From the NCBI RefSeq assembly GCF_033436665.1, contig NZ_JAWQFO010000012.1, positions 41,929 through 105,928 on the forward strand: a stretch of 64,000 bases of DNA, written 5' to 3'. Below, one piece after another: positions 50,410 to 58,747 of this stretch; the first letter of the stretch is position 1; each line of letters begins with the position of its first letter. This DNA is from JAWQFO01 sp033436665. GTDB taxonomy: Bacteria > Pseudomonadota > Alphaproteobacteria > Rhodobacterales > Rhodobacteraceae. The notes under the pieces are model-generated. The model was not told the DNA's origin and did no database searches. It saw only the letters and a list, made by a program, of their open reading frames with translations. The translations under genes were made by a program, and so were the position numbers.

Positions 50410-51921
50410 ATGGCCAAGACCAAGAAACCCAGCCGCCCGAAGGCCGAAACGCCCAAGGGTTTCCGCGACTATTTCGGCGCCGAGGTGACCCAGCGCGCCG
50501 AGATGCTGCGCAGGATCGCCGGGGTTTATCATCGCTACGGGTTCGACGCGCTGGAAAGCTCGGCGGTCGAGACCGTCGAGGCTCTGGGCAAGTTCCTGCC
50601 TGATGTCGACCGGCCCAACGAAGGGGTTTTCGCCTGGCAGGAGGATGCCGAGGCCGACCGTCCGGGCGACTGGCTGGCGCTGCGCTACGACCTGACGGCG
50701 CCGCTGGCGCGGGTCTACGCACAGCACCGCAACGACCTGCCGACGCCCTACCGGCGTTACGCGATGGGCCCCGTATGGCGGAACGAAAAGCCCGGTCCGG
50801 GACGGTTCCGGCAGTTCTACCAGTGCGATGCGGACACTGTGGGCACGGCTTCGCCCGCGGCGGATGCCGAGATCTGCGCGATGCTCGCGGATTGCCTCGA
50901 AGAGGTCGGCATCCCGCGCGGCGACTACGTCGTGCGGATCAACAACCGCAAAGTGCTGAACGGGGTGATGGAAGTCGCTGGCGTTCTCGACCCCGCCGAT
51001 CCGGAGAAGTTCGCCGAGGAACGGGGCATTGTCCTGCGGGCCATCGACAAGCTAGATCGGCTCGGCCTCGACGGCGTGCGCGCGCTGCTGGGCGAGGGGC
51101 GCAAGGACGAGAGTGGCGATTTCACCAAGGGCGCAGGTTTGTCCGAGGCGCAGGCCGATACGGTCATGGGTTTCATGCAGGCCAAGCGCGACACGGGTGC
51201 CGAAACCGTTGCGGCGCTGGCGAAGCTTGTCGACGGGTCCGACACCGGGCAGTCGGGCGTGGCTGAACTCGAAGCCATCGCGGATCTGCTGGCGGCGGCT
51301 GGCTACGGCCCCGACCGGATCGAGATCGACCCCTCGGTCGTGCGCGGGCTCGGCTATTATACAGGACCGGTCTTCGAGGCCGAACTGACCTTCGAGATCA
51401 CCGACGAGAAGGGCCGCCCGCGCCAGTTCGGCTCGGTCGCGGGGGGCGGGCGATACGACGATCTGGTCAAGCGCTTCACCGGGCAGGAAGTCCCGGCGAC
51501 GGGCGTGTCCATCGGTGTCGACCGGCTGCTGGCGGCGCTGCAGGCCAAGGGCAGGATGCAGGCACAGGAGCAAGGACCGGTGGTGGTGACCGTCATGGAC
51601 CGCGAGCGCATGGCCGACTACCAGGCGATGGTCGCCGAGCTGCGCCGGGAGGGTATCCGGGCCGAAGTATACCTCGGCAACCCGAAGAACTTCGGCAACC
51701 AGCTCAAGTATGCTGATCGGCGAAACAGCCCCGTGGCCGTCATCGAGGGCGGCAACGAAAAGGCCGCCGGCGTCGTCCAGATCAAGGACCTGGTGCTTGG
51801 AGCGCAGATCGCCGAGAACGCGACGCTCGAGGAGTGGAAGGACCGGCCCAGCCAGTACGAGGTGCCGCGCGCGCAGCTGGTCGAGAAGGTCCGGGAGATC
51901 CTCGCCGGGCAGCAAGGATGA
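50410..51921 (+). CDS. hisS: Histidyl-tRNA synthetase
   Basis: A 503-residue class II tRNA synthetase that charges tRNA-His. Motif 1 region PKGFRDYFGAEV; motif 2 with the flipping arginine in YRRYAMGPVWRNEKPGPGRFRQFYQCD; the histidine-specific patch VRGLGYYTGPVFEAE; and motif 3 in TGVSIGVDRLLAAL. The C-terminal anticodon-binding domain is at about 405-490. Longer than E. coli HisS but typical of alphaproteobacteria. Its stop overlaps the hisZ start (ATGA). Confidence 0.95.
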   Translation: MAKTKKPSRPKAETPKGFRDYFGAEVTQRAEMLRRIAGVYHRYGFDALESSAVETVEALGKFLPDVDRPNEGVFAWQEDAEADRPGDWLALRYDLTAPLARVYAQHRNDLPTPYRRYAMGPVWRNEKPGPGRFRQFYQCDADTVGTASPAADAEICAMLADCLEEVGIPRGDYVVRINNRKVLNGVMEVAGVLDPADPEKFAEERGIVLRAIDKLDRLGLDGVRALLGEGRKDESGDFTKGAGLSEAQADTVMGFMQAKRDTGAETVAALAKLVDGSDTGQSGVAELEAIADLLAAAGYGPDRIEIDPSVVRGLGYYTGPVFEAELTFEITDEKGRPRQFGSVAGGGRYDDLVKRFTGQEVPATGVSIGVDRLLAALQAKGRMQAQEQGPVVVTVMDRERMADYQAMVAELRREGIRAEVYLGNPKNFGNQLKYADRRNSPVAVIEGGNEKAAGVVQIKDLVLGAQIAENATLEEWKDRPSQYEVPRAQLVEKVREILAGQQG

Positions 51922-53000
51922 CCGACCGCGCCGCGCAATTGGCGCGCGCCGCCGCGCTGCGGGAGGCGTTCGAGGCGCGCGGGGCCGTCCCGGTTGAAAC
52001 CCCGGTGCTGCAACCCGCCGAGACGCTGCTCGATCTTTACGGCGAGGAGATCCGGGCGCGGGCCTATGTCACTTCGGACGCCCTGCGCGGCGAGCAGATG
52101 CTGCGCCCGGACTTTACCGTGCCGGTGGTGCAGATGCACATGTCGCACGGGGCCGAGCCGGCGCGCTATACCTACTCGGGCGAGGTGTTCCGGCGCCAGG
52201 AGCACGACGAGGAACGCTCGAACGAGTACCTGCAGGTCGGCTACGAGATCTTCGACCGGACCGACCCGGCGGCGGCGGACGCCGAGGTGTTCTCGCTGAT
52301 CCAGGGCCAGGTTGCGCATCTCGACCTGCGCGCGGTGACCGGCGATATCGGCATCCTGATGGCTGCGGTGGCCGGGCTTGACACCACCGCGCCGCGCAAG
52401 GCCGCGCTGATGCGCCACATCTGGCGGCCGCGCCGCTTTCGCGGGTTGCTGGATCGCTATGCCGGGCGCAGCCGGGTGAGCGACGCGCGCCGCGCGCTGA
52501 TCGAAGGACGTGCGCCCGACTGCACCGCGCCGCTGGTTGGACGGCGCTCGCGCGACGAGATCGCCGAGCGCATCGCCACGCTGCGTGAGGATGCCGTGGC
52601 GACGCCGCTGAGCGGGCTCGAGGTCGACCTGATCGAGACCCTGCTGGCGGTGCGCGAAACGCTTCCTTATGCGCTCGAACAGTTGCGCGATCTCGCCGTC
52701 GACCTGCCCTCGATCGCCCCTGCCGTGACCCGGCTGGCACGACGGGCCGAGGCGCTCGACCGGCAGGGCGTCGCCATTGCCAACCTGCCTTTCGAGGCGA
52801 GCTATGGGCGCACGTCGATGGAGTATTACGACGGTTTCGTCTTCGGCTTTTACAGCGCATCGCGTCCTGACCTGCCTGCGGTCGCCACGGGCGGGCGTTA
52901 CGACGCTCTGACCCGGCGACTGGGCGACGGGGCCGAGATCCCGGCGGTCGGCGGCGTGTTGCGCCCGGGGCTGATCCTCAAGCTGGAGGCGCAGGCATGA
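51918..53000 (+). CDS. hisZ: ATP phosphoribosyltransferase regulatory subunit
   Basis: A 360-residue HisS-like protein lacking the tRNA-binding domain. It keeps the class II core (LRPDFTVPVVQMHM, YTYSGEVFRRQ) and the YYDGFVFGFYS and GGRYDALTRRL segments but is a regulatory partner, not a tRNA synthetase. It is needed by the short-form HisG that follows. It overlaps hisS by 4 bases and hisG by 4 bases, consistent with one operon and with an origin from hisS duplication. Confidence 0.93.
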   Translation: MTDRAAQLARAAALREAFEARGAVPVETPVLQPAETLLDLYGEEIRARAYVTSDALRGEQMLRPDFTVPVVQMHMSHGAEPARYTYSGEVFRRQEHDEERSNEYLQVGYEIFDRTDPAAADAEVFSLIQGQVAHLDLRAVTGDIGILMAAVAGLDTTAPRKAALMRHIWRPRRFRGLLDRYAGRSRVSDARRALIEGRAPDCTAPLVGRRSRDEIAERIATLREDAVATPLSGLEVDLIETLLAVRETLPYALEQLRDLAVDLPSIAPAVTRLARRAEALDRQGVAIANLPFEASYGRTSMEYYDGFVFGFYSASRPDLPAVATGGRYDALTRRLGDGAEIPAVGGVLRPGLILKLEAQA

Positions 53001-53686
53001 CCGTGAAGCTGGGCGTACCCTCCAAGGGCCGACTGATGGATAAGACCTTCGACTGGTTCGGATCGCACGGCATCGCGCTGAGCAGGACGGGGTCCGACCG
53101 CGAATACGCCGGCGCGGTCGAGGGCATCGGCGGGGTCGCGCTGGTGCTGCTGTCGGCGGGAGAGATCCCGCGCGAACTGGCCGCCGGGCGCCTGCATTTC
53201 GGGGTCACCGGCACGGATCTCGTGCAGGAAAAGCTGCCCCGCTGGGAGCAACAGCTCGACCCGGTGCGCGAACTGGGGTTCGGACAGGCCGACCTGGTGC
53301 TCGCGGTGCCGAAAGCCTGGGTCGATGTGGAGACGCTGGACGATCTCGACGCGGTGGCCGCTGCGTTCCGCGCGCGTCACGGTCACCGGCTGCGCATCGC
53401 CACCAAGTATCACCGGCTGGTGCGCGAATTCCTGCGCGTGGGCGGCGTGGCCGACTATGCGCTGGTCGACAGCCAGGGGGCGACCGAAGGCACGGTGGCG
53501 AACGAGACCGCCGAAGCCATCGCCGACATCACCTCGAGCGGCGAGACCCTGCGTGCCAACCACCTCAAGGTGCTGAGCGACGGGCCGATCCTGAGATCGC
53601 AGGCGACGCTCTGGCGCAGCCGGGTCGCCGAGGTCGCGGACGCGGACCGTCACACGATGGCCGAACTGCTCGACCGGCTCGGGTGA
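52997..53686 (+). CDS. hisG: ATP phosphoribosyltransferase, short form
   Basis: A 229-residue catalytic subunit for the first step of histidine synthesis (ATP plus PRPP to phosphoribosyl-ATP). Short-form HisG lacks the regulatory C-terminal domain of the long form. Segments: LGVPSKGRLMDKTFDWFG, ARELAAGRLHFGVTGTDLVQE-like (ELAAGRLHFGVTG), RIATKYHRLVREFL and the PRPP loop ALVDSQGATEGTVANETAEAIADI. It depends on HisZ, encoded just before it. Confidence 0.95.
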   Translation: MTVKLGVPSKGRLMDKTFDWFGSHGIALSRTGSDREYAGAVEGIGGVALVLLSAGEIPRELAAGRLHFGVTGTDLVQEKLPRWEQQLDPVRELGFGQADLVLAVPKAWVDVETLDDLDAVAAAFRARHGHRLRIATKYHRLVREFLRVGGVADYALVDSQGATEGTVANETAEAIADITSSGETLRANHLKVLSDGPILRSQATLWRSRVAEVADADRHTMAELLDRLG

Positions 53687-53858
53687 CGGCCCGGCCGGTT
53701 GCCGCTGGGGCAAGCCGCGAAAATCATTGCCAGAACCACCCCCCGGTGTAACCATTGCCTTGGATTGCCGGTGCGGTTGCATCCTCGGGAGGAGGGGGGC
53801 ACCGTCGGCCGGTTGCGGGACAGCCCGCCTTTGGCTTGCGACAGGAGGGCGCTGCCGG

Positions 53859-54620
53859 ATGCTCAGGATCGAGGACCTGCACCTCTCCTTCGGGGGCATC
53901 AAGGCGCTGCAGGGCGTCTCGTTCGATGCACGCCCGGGCGAGATCACCGGCATCATCGGGCCAAACGGGGCCGGCAAGACCTCGCTCTTCAATGCGATCT
54001 CGGGGTTCTACCGGCCGGGGTCGGGCCGGATCTTCTTCGAGGAGCGCGAGATCACGCATCTCAGCCCGGACCGCCGTGCGGCACTGGGGCTGGCACGGAC
54101 CTTTCAGAACATCGCGCTTTTTCGCGGCATGACCGTGCTCGACAACATCAAGCTTGGCGGGCACACGCGGCTGAACTCGGGCGTCTGGGCGGCACTGGCC
54201 TATTTCGGCCCGGCCCGGCGCGAGGAACTGGAACTGCGCCGGGACATCGAGGAACGGGTGATCGACTTTCTCGAGATCGACGCGATCCGCAAGGTGCCGA
54301 TCACCGCGCTGCCCTACGGGTTGCAGAAGCGCGTTGAGCTTGGCCGCGCGCTGGCGATGCGTCCCAAGGTGCTGATGCTGGACGAACCGGTCGCGGGCAT
54401 GAACCGCGAGGAAAAGGCGGACATGGCGCGTTTCATCCTCGACGTGCAGGAGCAGTTCGGCACCACGATCCTGCTGGTCGAGCATGACATGCACATGGTG
54501 ATGGACATCTGCTCGCAGATCGTGGTGCTAAATTTCGGCCAGCAGATCGCCAGCGGCACGCCCGCCGAGGTCAGCGACGACACGCAGGTGATCGAGGCCT
54601 ATCTCGGGGCAGCGGCCTGA
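53859..54620 (+). CDS. Branched-chain-type ABC transporter ATPase (LivG-like)
   Basis: A 253-residue ATPase. Walker A GPNGAGKTSLFNA, Q-loop ARTFQNIALF, signature region LPYGLQKRVELGRAL (LPYG in place of LSGG, a usual LivG variant) and Walker B LMLDEPVAGMNREE. The ATG at 53859 is preceded by AGGAGGG; the longer upstream frame has no family similarity. Its stop shares a base with the next start. It is the first of six genes for uptake of a hydrophobic acid or amino acid. Confidence 0.9.
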   Translation: MLRIEDLHLSFGGIKALQGVSFDARPGEITGIIGPNGAGKTSLFNAISGFYRPGSGRIFFEEREITHLSPDRRAALGLARTFQNIALFRGMTVLDNIKLGGHTRLNSGVWAALAYFGPARREELELRRDIEERVIDFLEIDAIRKVPITALPYGLQKRVELGRALAMRPKVLMLDEPVAGMNREEKADMARFILDVQEQFGTTILLVEHDMHMVMDICSQIVVLNFGQQIASGTPAEVSDDTQVIEAYLGAAA

Positions 54621-55624
54621 TGGGCGAGGCGGCGCAATACGTGATCAACGGGCTGATGAGCGGCGCGATCTACGCCCTGATCGCCGCCGGCATCGTGTCG
54701 GTTTACAAGGCCACCAAGGTGGTCAACTTCGCGCATGGCTACCTGATCATGTTCGGGGCGTATTTCTACTACACCTTCGCGGTGATCCTGCCCGGGATGG
54801 ACTGGGCGCCGGACTGGCTGGCCTCCTGGCAGCCGGGCTGGCTGGCGGCCGCCCGCGAGGGTCTGCCGATGTTCTCGCCGATGGGAGCGGTGCTCGACTG
54901 GCTGCAGAACCTGCCGCGCATTCTGCTGGGGCTTGCCGGGGCACTGGTTTGCAACGCGCTGCTGGGGATCGTGCTCGAACGCACGCTGATGCGCCCGCTC
55001 ATGGGCCAGTCGGTGTTTGCGATGATCATGGTCACCGTCGGGCTGATCTCGATCCTGTCGGGCACGGCCCAGCTGATCTGGACGGCGGATGCCGATTTCG
55101 TACCTCCCATCGCGCCCAACGCGCCCCTGCGCTTCCAACTTTTCGGCTCGACGATTTTCCTGTTCGGCGCGGACCTCGTGAACATGCTGATCGCCGTGGC
55201 GATGTTCGGCGCCATCGTCGCCTGGGTGCGCTGGTCGCGCGGCGGTATCGCGATCCGGGCCACCGCCGAGGACCAGTCGACGGCCTATTCAATGGGGATT
55301 TCGGTGCCCAGGGTCTTTTCGCGCGCCTGGGTGCTGGCCTCGACCACCGGAGCGGTCGCCGGGGCCATCCTTGCCACGCGCAACGGCATCTCGCCGTCGC
55401 TCGGTCTTTTCGGCTTCTCGGTGCTGGCGATCGTGCTGATGGGTGGCCTCGACAGCTATGTCGGCGTCTTTCTCGCCGCGCTGGCCGTCGGCGTGCTCGA
55501 GGCGCTGACGCAATGGAAGCTGGGCGGCGACTGGGCCGAGATCGTGCCATATGTCGCGGTTCTGATCGTGCTTGTCGCGCGTCCGCACGGGCTCTTTGGC
55601 ACGCGGGAGGTCGAGCGGATATGA
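54620..55624 (+). CDS. Branched-chain-type ABC transporter permease (LivH-like)
   Basis: A 334-residue inner-membrane permease with about eight to nine helices. Family landmarks: YVINGLMSGAIYALIAAGI at the N-terminus, VVNFAHGYLIMFGAYF and the coupling-loop RWSRGGIAIRATAEDQSTAY (about residues 207-226). It starts within the previous stop (TGATGG) and overlaps the next start by 4 bases. It includes a longer periplasmic loop near residues 60-95 than amino acid transporters of this class. Confidence 0.9.
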   Translation: MGEAAQYVINGLMSGAIYALIAAGIVSVYKATKVVNFAHGYLIMFGAYFYYTFAVILPGMDWAPDWLASWQPGWLAAAREGLPMFSPMGAVLDWLQNLPRILLGLAGALVCNALLGIVLERTLMRPLMGQSVFAMIMVTVGLISILSGTAQLIWTADADFVPPIAPNAPLRFQLFGSTIFLFGADLVNMLIAVAMFGAIVAWVRWSRGGIAIRATAEDQSTAYSMGISVPRVFSRAWVLASTTGAVAGAILATRNGISPSLGLFGFSVLAIVLMGGLDSYVGVFLAALAVGVLEALTQWKLGGDWAEIVPYVAVLIVLVARPHGLFGTREVERI

Positions 55625-56691
55625 TCAACGCCAACCTCAAGGCCAGCTACGCGCAGGACGAGCGGGTGCTCGACAATCGCTACAAGCAGGGTTTCGTCTA
55701 CGGCATGGTCGCGGCGCTGGCGCTGTTCACGATGACGGCCAACGAGTACCTCATCCTGATCGGTTGCCAGATGGGCCTGCTGCTGATCGCGGTTGTCGGG
55801 CTGAATGTCCTGACCGGCTACACCGGACTTGTCTCGCTGGGCCATGCCGCCTTCGTGGCCATCGGCGCTTATGCGGTGACCATCTTCAGCCATGTTGCCG
55901 AGGGCATCGTGCCGGCCGGTCTGATGCCGCTGGTTGCGATCCCGGTGGCCGTGGCGCTGGCCGCGGGCATCGGCATTCTCGTCGGGTTGCCGTCGCTGCG
56001 CGTCAAGGGGCTCTATCTCGCCGTGGCGACGCTGGCCGCGAATTTCATCGTTATATTCCTGATCGAGCAGCCCGTCTTCGCGCCCTGGACTGGGGGCATG
56101 ACGGGCCTCACCACGCTGTCACCGAACTTCTTCGGCTGGGTGCTCGACACCAAGCGCGAGATGTTCGGCTTTATCGCCGCGACGGCCTTCGTCACGCTGC
56201 TGATGGCGCAGAACCTCGTGCGGACCCGCGTCGGGCGTGCCTTCATCGCGATCCGCGACCGCGACTACTCCGCCGAGATCCTCGGCATCTCGCTGCTGCG
56301 CTACAAGCTGACGAGCTTTGCCATCTCGGCGGCCTATTGCGGGCTTGCGGGCGCGCTTTTCGCCTATTTCTACGCCCGCATCCTGCCCGAGCAATTCGAA
56401 CTGGCGCTGTCGCTGGAGCTTGTGGCGGCGTTGATCATCGGCGGCATGGGGCGCACGATGGGGCCGGTCTTCGGCGTCATCGTGATCGTGATGGTGCCCG
56501 AGATCATCAAGGTCAGCTTCGGCGCGATGACCGGGGGGGCCGTCGACTGGGCGCAGATCCGCGCGCCGTTGCAGGAGATCGCCTTCGGGCTGCTGCTGAT
56601 CGGCTTTCTGCTCAAGGAACCTCTCGGCATCACCCAGATCACCGACCGGATGCTGCGCGCCGCGAATCGCTGGCCCTTCGCGCGCGGATGA
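55621..56691 (+). CDS. Branched-chain-type ABC transporter permease (LivM-like)
   Basis: A 356-residue permease, second half of the channel, with about ten helices. Landmarks: LTGYTGLVSLGHAAFVAIGAYA and IRDRDYSAEILGISLLRYK (coupling loop), then AALIIGGMGRTMGPVFG. It overlaps the LivH-like stop by 4 bases (ATGA). The binding-protein gene follows after 31 bases. Confidence 0.9.
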   Translation: MINANLKASYAQDERVLDNRYKQGFVYGMVAALALFTMTANEYLILIGCQMGLLLIAVVGLNVLTGYTGLVSLGHAAFVAIGAYAVTIFSHVAEGIVPAGLMPLVAIPVAVALAAGIGILVGLPSLRVKGLYLAVATLAANFIVIFLIEQPVFAPWTGGMTGLTTLSPNFFGWVLDTKREMFGFIAATAFVTLLMAQNLVRTRVGRAFIAIRDRDYSAEILGISLLRYKLTSFAISAAYCGLAGALFAYFYARILPEQFELALSLELVAALIIGGMGRTMGPVFGVIVIVMVPEIIKVSFGAMTGGAVDWAQIRAPLQEIAFGLLLIGFLLKEPLGITQITDRMLRAANRWPFARG

Positions 56692-56722
56692 GACCGAGAC
56701 AAAACATAGGGAGAAGACAGAC

Positions 56723-57931
56723 ATGACCATGAACCGCCGAACCTTCCTTGCCACCGGCACCGCCGCCACCGCGGCACTGGGCGCCCCCATGATCCTGCGC
56801 GCACAACCCTCGGAATACGTCATCGCCTCGTCGCTGCCGCTGACCGGGCCTTTTGCCACCGCGGGCCAGCTTGTCTCGCCCGGGTTCAAGATGTTCGAAG
56901 CACTTGTCAACGAGGACGGCGGCATCGGCGGCGTCCCGATCCGGATCACCATCGAGGACTCGGGCTACGACCCGGCCGTGGCGTTGGCCAACTACCAGCG
57001 CGCGCTGGCGACCGAGCCGAACCTCGTGATGTACTACGGTGACAGCACCGGCTTCATGAAGCTGGTGGCGCCGGAATTGAAGGGCGAGAACGCCCGGCTG
57101 ATGGGGTCCACCTCTTTTGCCTCGGACCTCGCGAACCCTGCCGAGAATCCCTACCAGTACCTGCCGGGACCCTCCTACGAGGACCAGGTCGACATCCTGC
57201 TGCAGAACATCAAGGACGCCGGCGGCAGCACCGTCGCCTTCATGTTCTCCAACACCGAATTCGGACGCGACCCGATCGCGCATGGCAAGGCCAAGGCCGA
57301 GGAACTGGGTATCGAGGTCGTGCTGGAGGAAAGCACCAAGGTCCAGGGTGCGGACATCCCGACCCATGTCACCAAGCTGGCCCAGTCCGGCGCCGAGCAT
57401 TGCATCCTGCAGGGCTATGTAACCGGCGTCTGGCCGCAGCTTATCGGAGGCGCGCGCCAGTTCGGCCTGCCGACGCAGTTCCACGGCACCTTCTGGGGCA
57501 TGGAGAAGCTGATCGCCGATCGGGTAACGGCAGAGGCGGGGCCGGTGCTGGACGGCTATTCCGGCGTGATGCCCTACCGCTATTCCTACGATGATGCCGA
57601 CGCGCCGATCTACCAACGCTACGCGGCTTTCCAGAAGGCGAACTTCGCCGGCACGCCGCTTGAGACCTACATGCCGACCTGGGGTCTGCAGGGCCTGTGC
57701 TCGCTGACGCTCGGGGTCGAGGCGCTGCGGCGTGCCGCCGAGAAGGGTCTGGAACTCACCGCTGACAACGCTGCCGAGGAACTGGCCGGCATCACCGATT
57801 ACGACACCGGCGGGTTTTTCGGCGGACCCGTCAGCATGGTCGGCAACAAGATCGGCACGGGGCGTGTCTACACATACGACGCCGAGGGCGGGCTGTTCAC
57901 GCCAAGCTCGGACTGGTTCACGGTGTCCTGA
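56723..57931 (+). CDS. Branched-chain-type ABC transporter substrate-binding protein with Tat-like signal
   Basis: A 402-residue periplasmic binding protein of the leucine/isoleucine-binding fold. The N-terminus MTMNRRTFLATGTAATAAL carries twin arginines before a hydrophobic run, suggestive of Tat export. The mature part opens YVIASSLPLTGPFATAGQ, the usual ligand-pocket start. The substrate cannot be read; the downstream acyl-CoA ligase suggests an organic acid rather than an amino acid. Gene order ATPase-permease-permease-binding protein-ATPase is a variant layout. Confidence 0.9.
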   Translation: MTMNRRTFLATGTAATAALGAPMILRAQPSEYVIASSLPLTGPFATAGQLVSPGFKMFEALVNEDGGIGGVPIRITIEDSGYDPAVALANYQRALATEPNLVMYYGDSTGFMKLVAPELKGENARLMGSTSFASDLANPAENPYQYLPGPSYEDQVDILLQNIKDAGGSTVAFMFSNTEFGRDPIAHGKAKAEELGIEVVLEESTKVQGADIPTHVTKLAQSGAEHCILQGYVTGVWPQLIGGARQFGLPTQFHGTFWGMEKLIADRVTAEAGPVLDGYSGVMPYRYSYDDADAPIYQRYAAFQKANFAGTPLETYMPTWGLQGLCSLTLGVEALRRAAEKGLELTADNAAEELAGITDYDTGGFFGGPVSMVGNKIGTGRVYTYDAEGGLFTPSSDWFTVS

Positions 57932-57939
57932 CGCCCCCC

Positions 57940-58737
57940 ATGCTGACGGTCGAGAACATCGAGGTCACCTACCACCACACGGTGCAGGCCCTGCGCGGCC
58001 TGTCGCTGGAGGTGCCCGAGGGGCGGATCGTCACGCTGCTTGGCACCAACGGCGCGGGCAAGACCACGACGCTCAAGGCCGCGAGCAACCTGCTGGGCCT
58101 GGAAAACGGCGAGGTCGGCGCGGGACGCATCCTGTTCCGTGGCAGCGAGATCCGCCGCGTCCCGCCGGACCGGCTGGTGCAGATGGGACTCTTTCACGTC
58201 CGCGAGGGGCGGCGCGTCTTCGGCGAAATGACGGTCGAGGATAATCTCGTCGCTGCGTCCTACGCGCTCGACGGGCGAGGCGAGACGGCGGATTTCGACA
58301 AGGTCTACGCCTTCTTTCCGCGCCTCAGGGAACGCCGGCGGCAGATCGCGGGGTATCTGTCGGGCGGTGAGCAGCAGATGCTCGCCTTTGGCCGCGCAAT
58401 GATCGCCCGGCCCCGGCTGATCCTGATGGACGAACCCAGCCTCGGCCTCGCCCCGCAGGTGGTGGACGAGATTTTCGCCACGATCCGGCGGCTGAACGCC
58501 GAGGACGGCACCTCGATCCTGCTGGTGGAGCAGAACGCGGGCTATGCCTTCGGCGTGGCGGATTACGGCTATATCATGGAAAGCGGCCAGATCGTGATGG
58601 AGGGCGAGGCCGCACGGCTGCGCGACGATCCCGACGTGCGGTCCTTCTACCTCGGGCTTGCGGACGGAGCAGAGGGCGCACGGCAATCCTTCCGGGACAT
58701 CAAGCATTACAAGCGCCGCAAGCGCTGGCTGAGCTGA
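57940..58737 (+). CDS. Branched-chain-type ABC transporter ATPase (LivF-like)
   Basis: A 265-residue ATPase. Walker A GTNGAGKTTTLKAASNLL, signature LSGGEQQMLAFGRAMI and Walker B LILMDEPSLGLAPQ match LivF. An extra basic tail (HYKRRKRWLS) ends the protein. It is 8 bases downstream of the binding-protein stop and 10 bases before the ligase gene, so all are in one operon. Confidence 0.92.
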   Translation: MLTVENIEVTYHHTVQALRGLSLEVPEGRIVTLLGTNGAGKTTTLKAASNLLGLENGEVGAGRILFRGSEIRRVPPDRLVQMGLFHVREGRRVFGEMTVEDNLVAASYALDGRGETADFDKVYAFFPRLRERRRQIAGYLSGGEQQMLAFGRAMIARPRLILMDEPSLGLAPQVVDEIFATIRRLNAEDGTSILLVEQNAGYAFGVADYGYIMESGQIVMEGEAARLRDDPDVRSFYLGLADGAEGARQSFRDIKHYKRRKRWLS

Positions 58738-58747
58738 GGAGGCGGAA

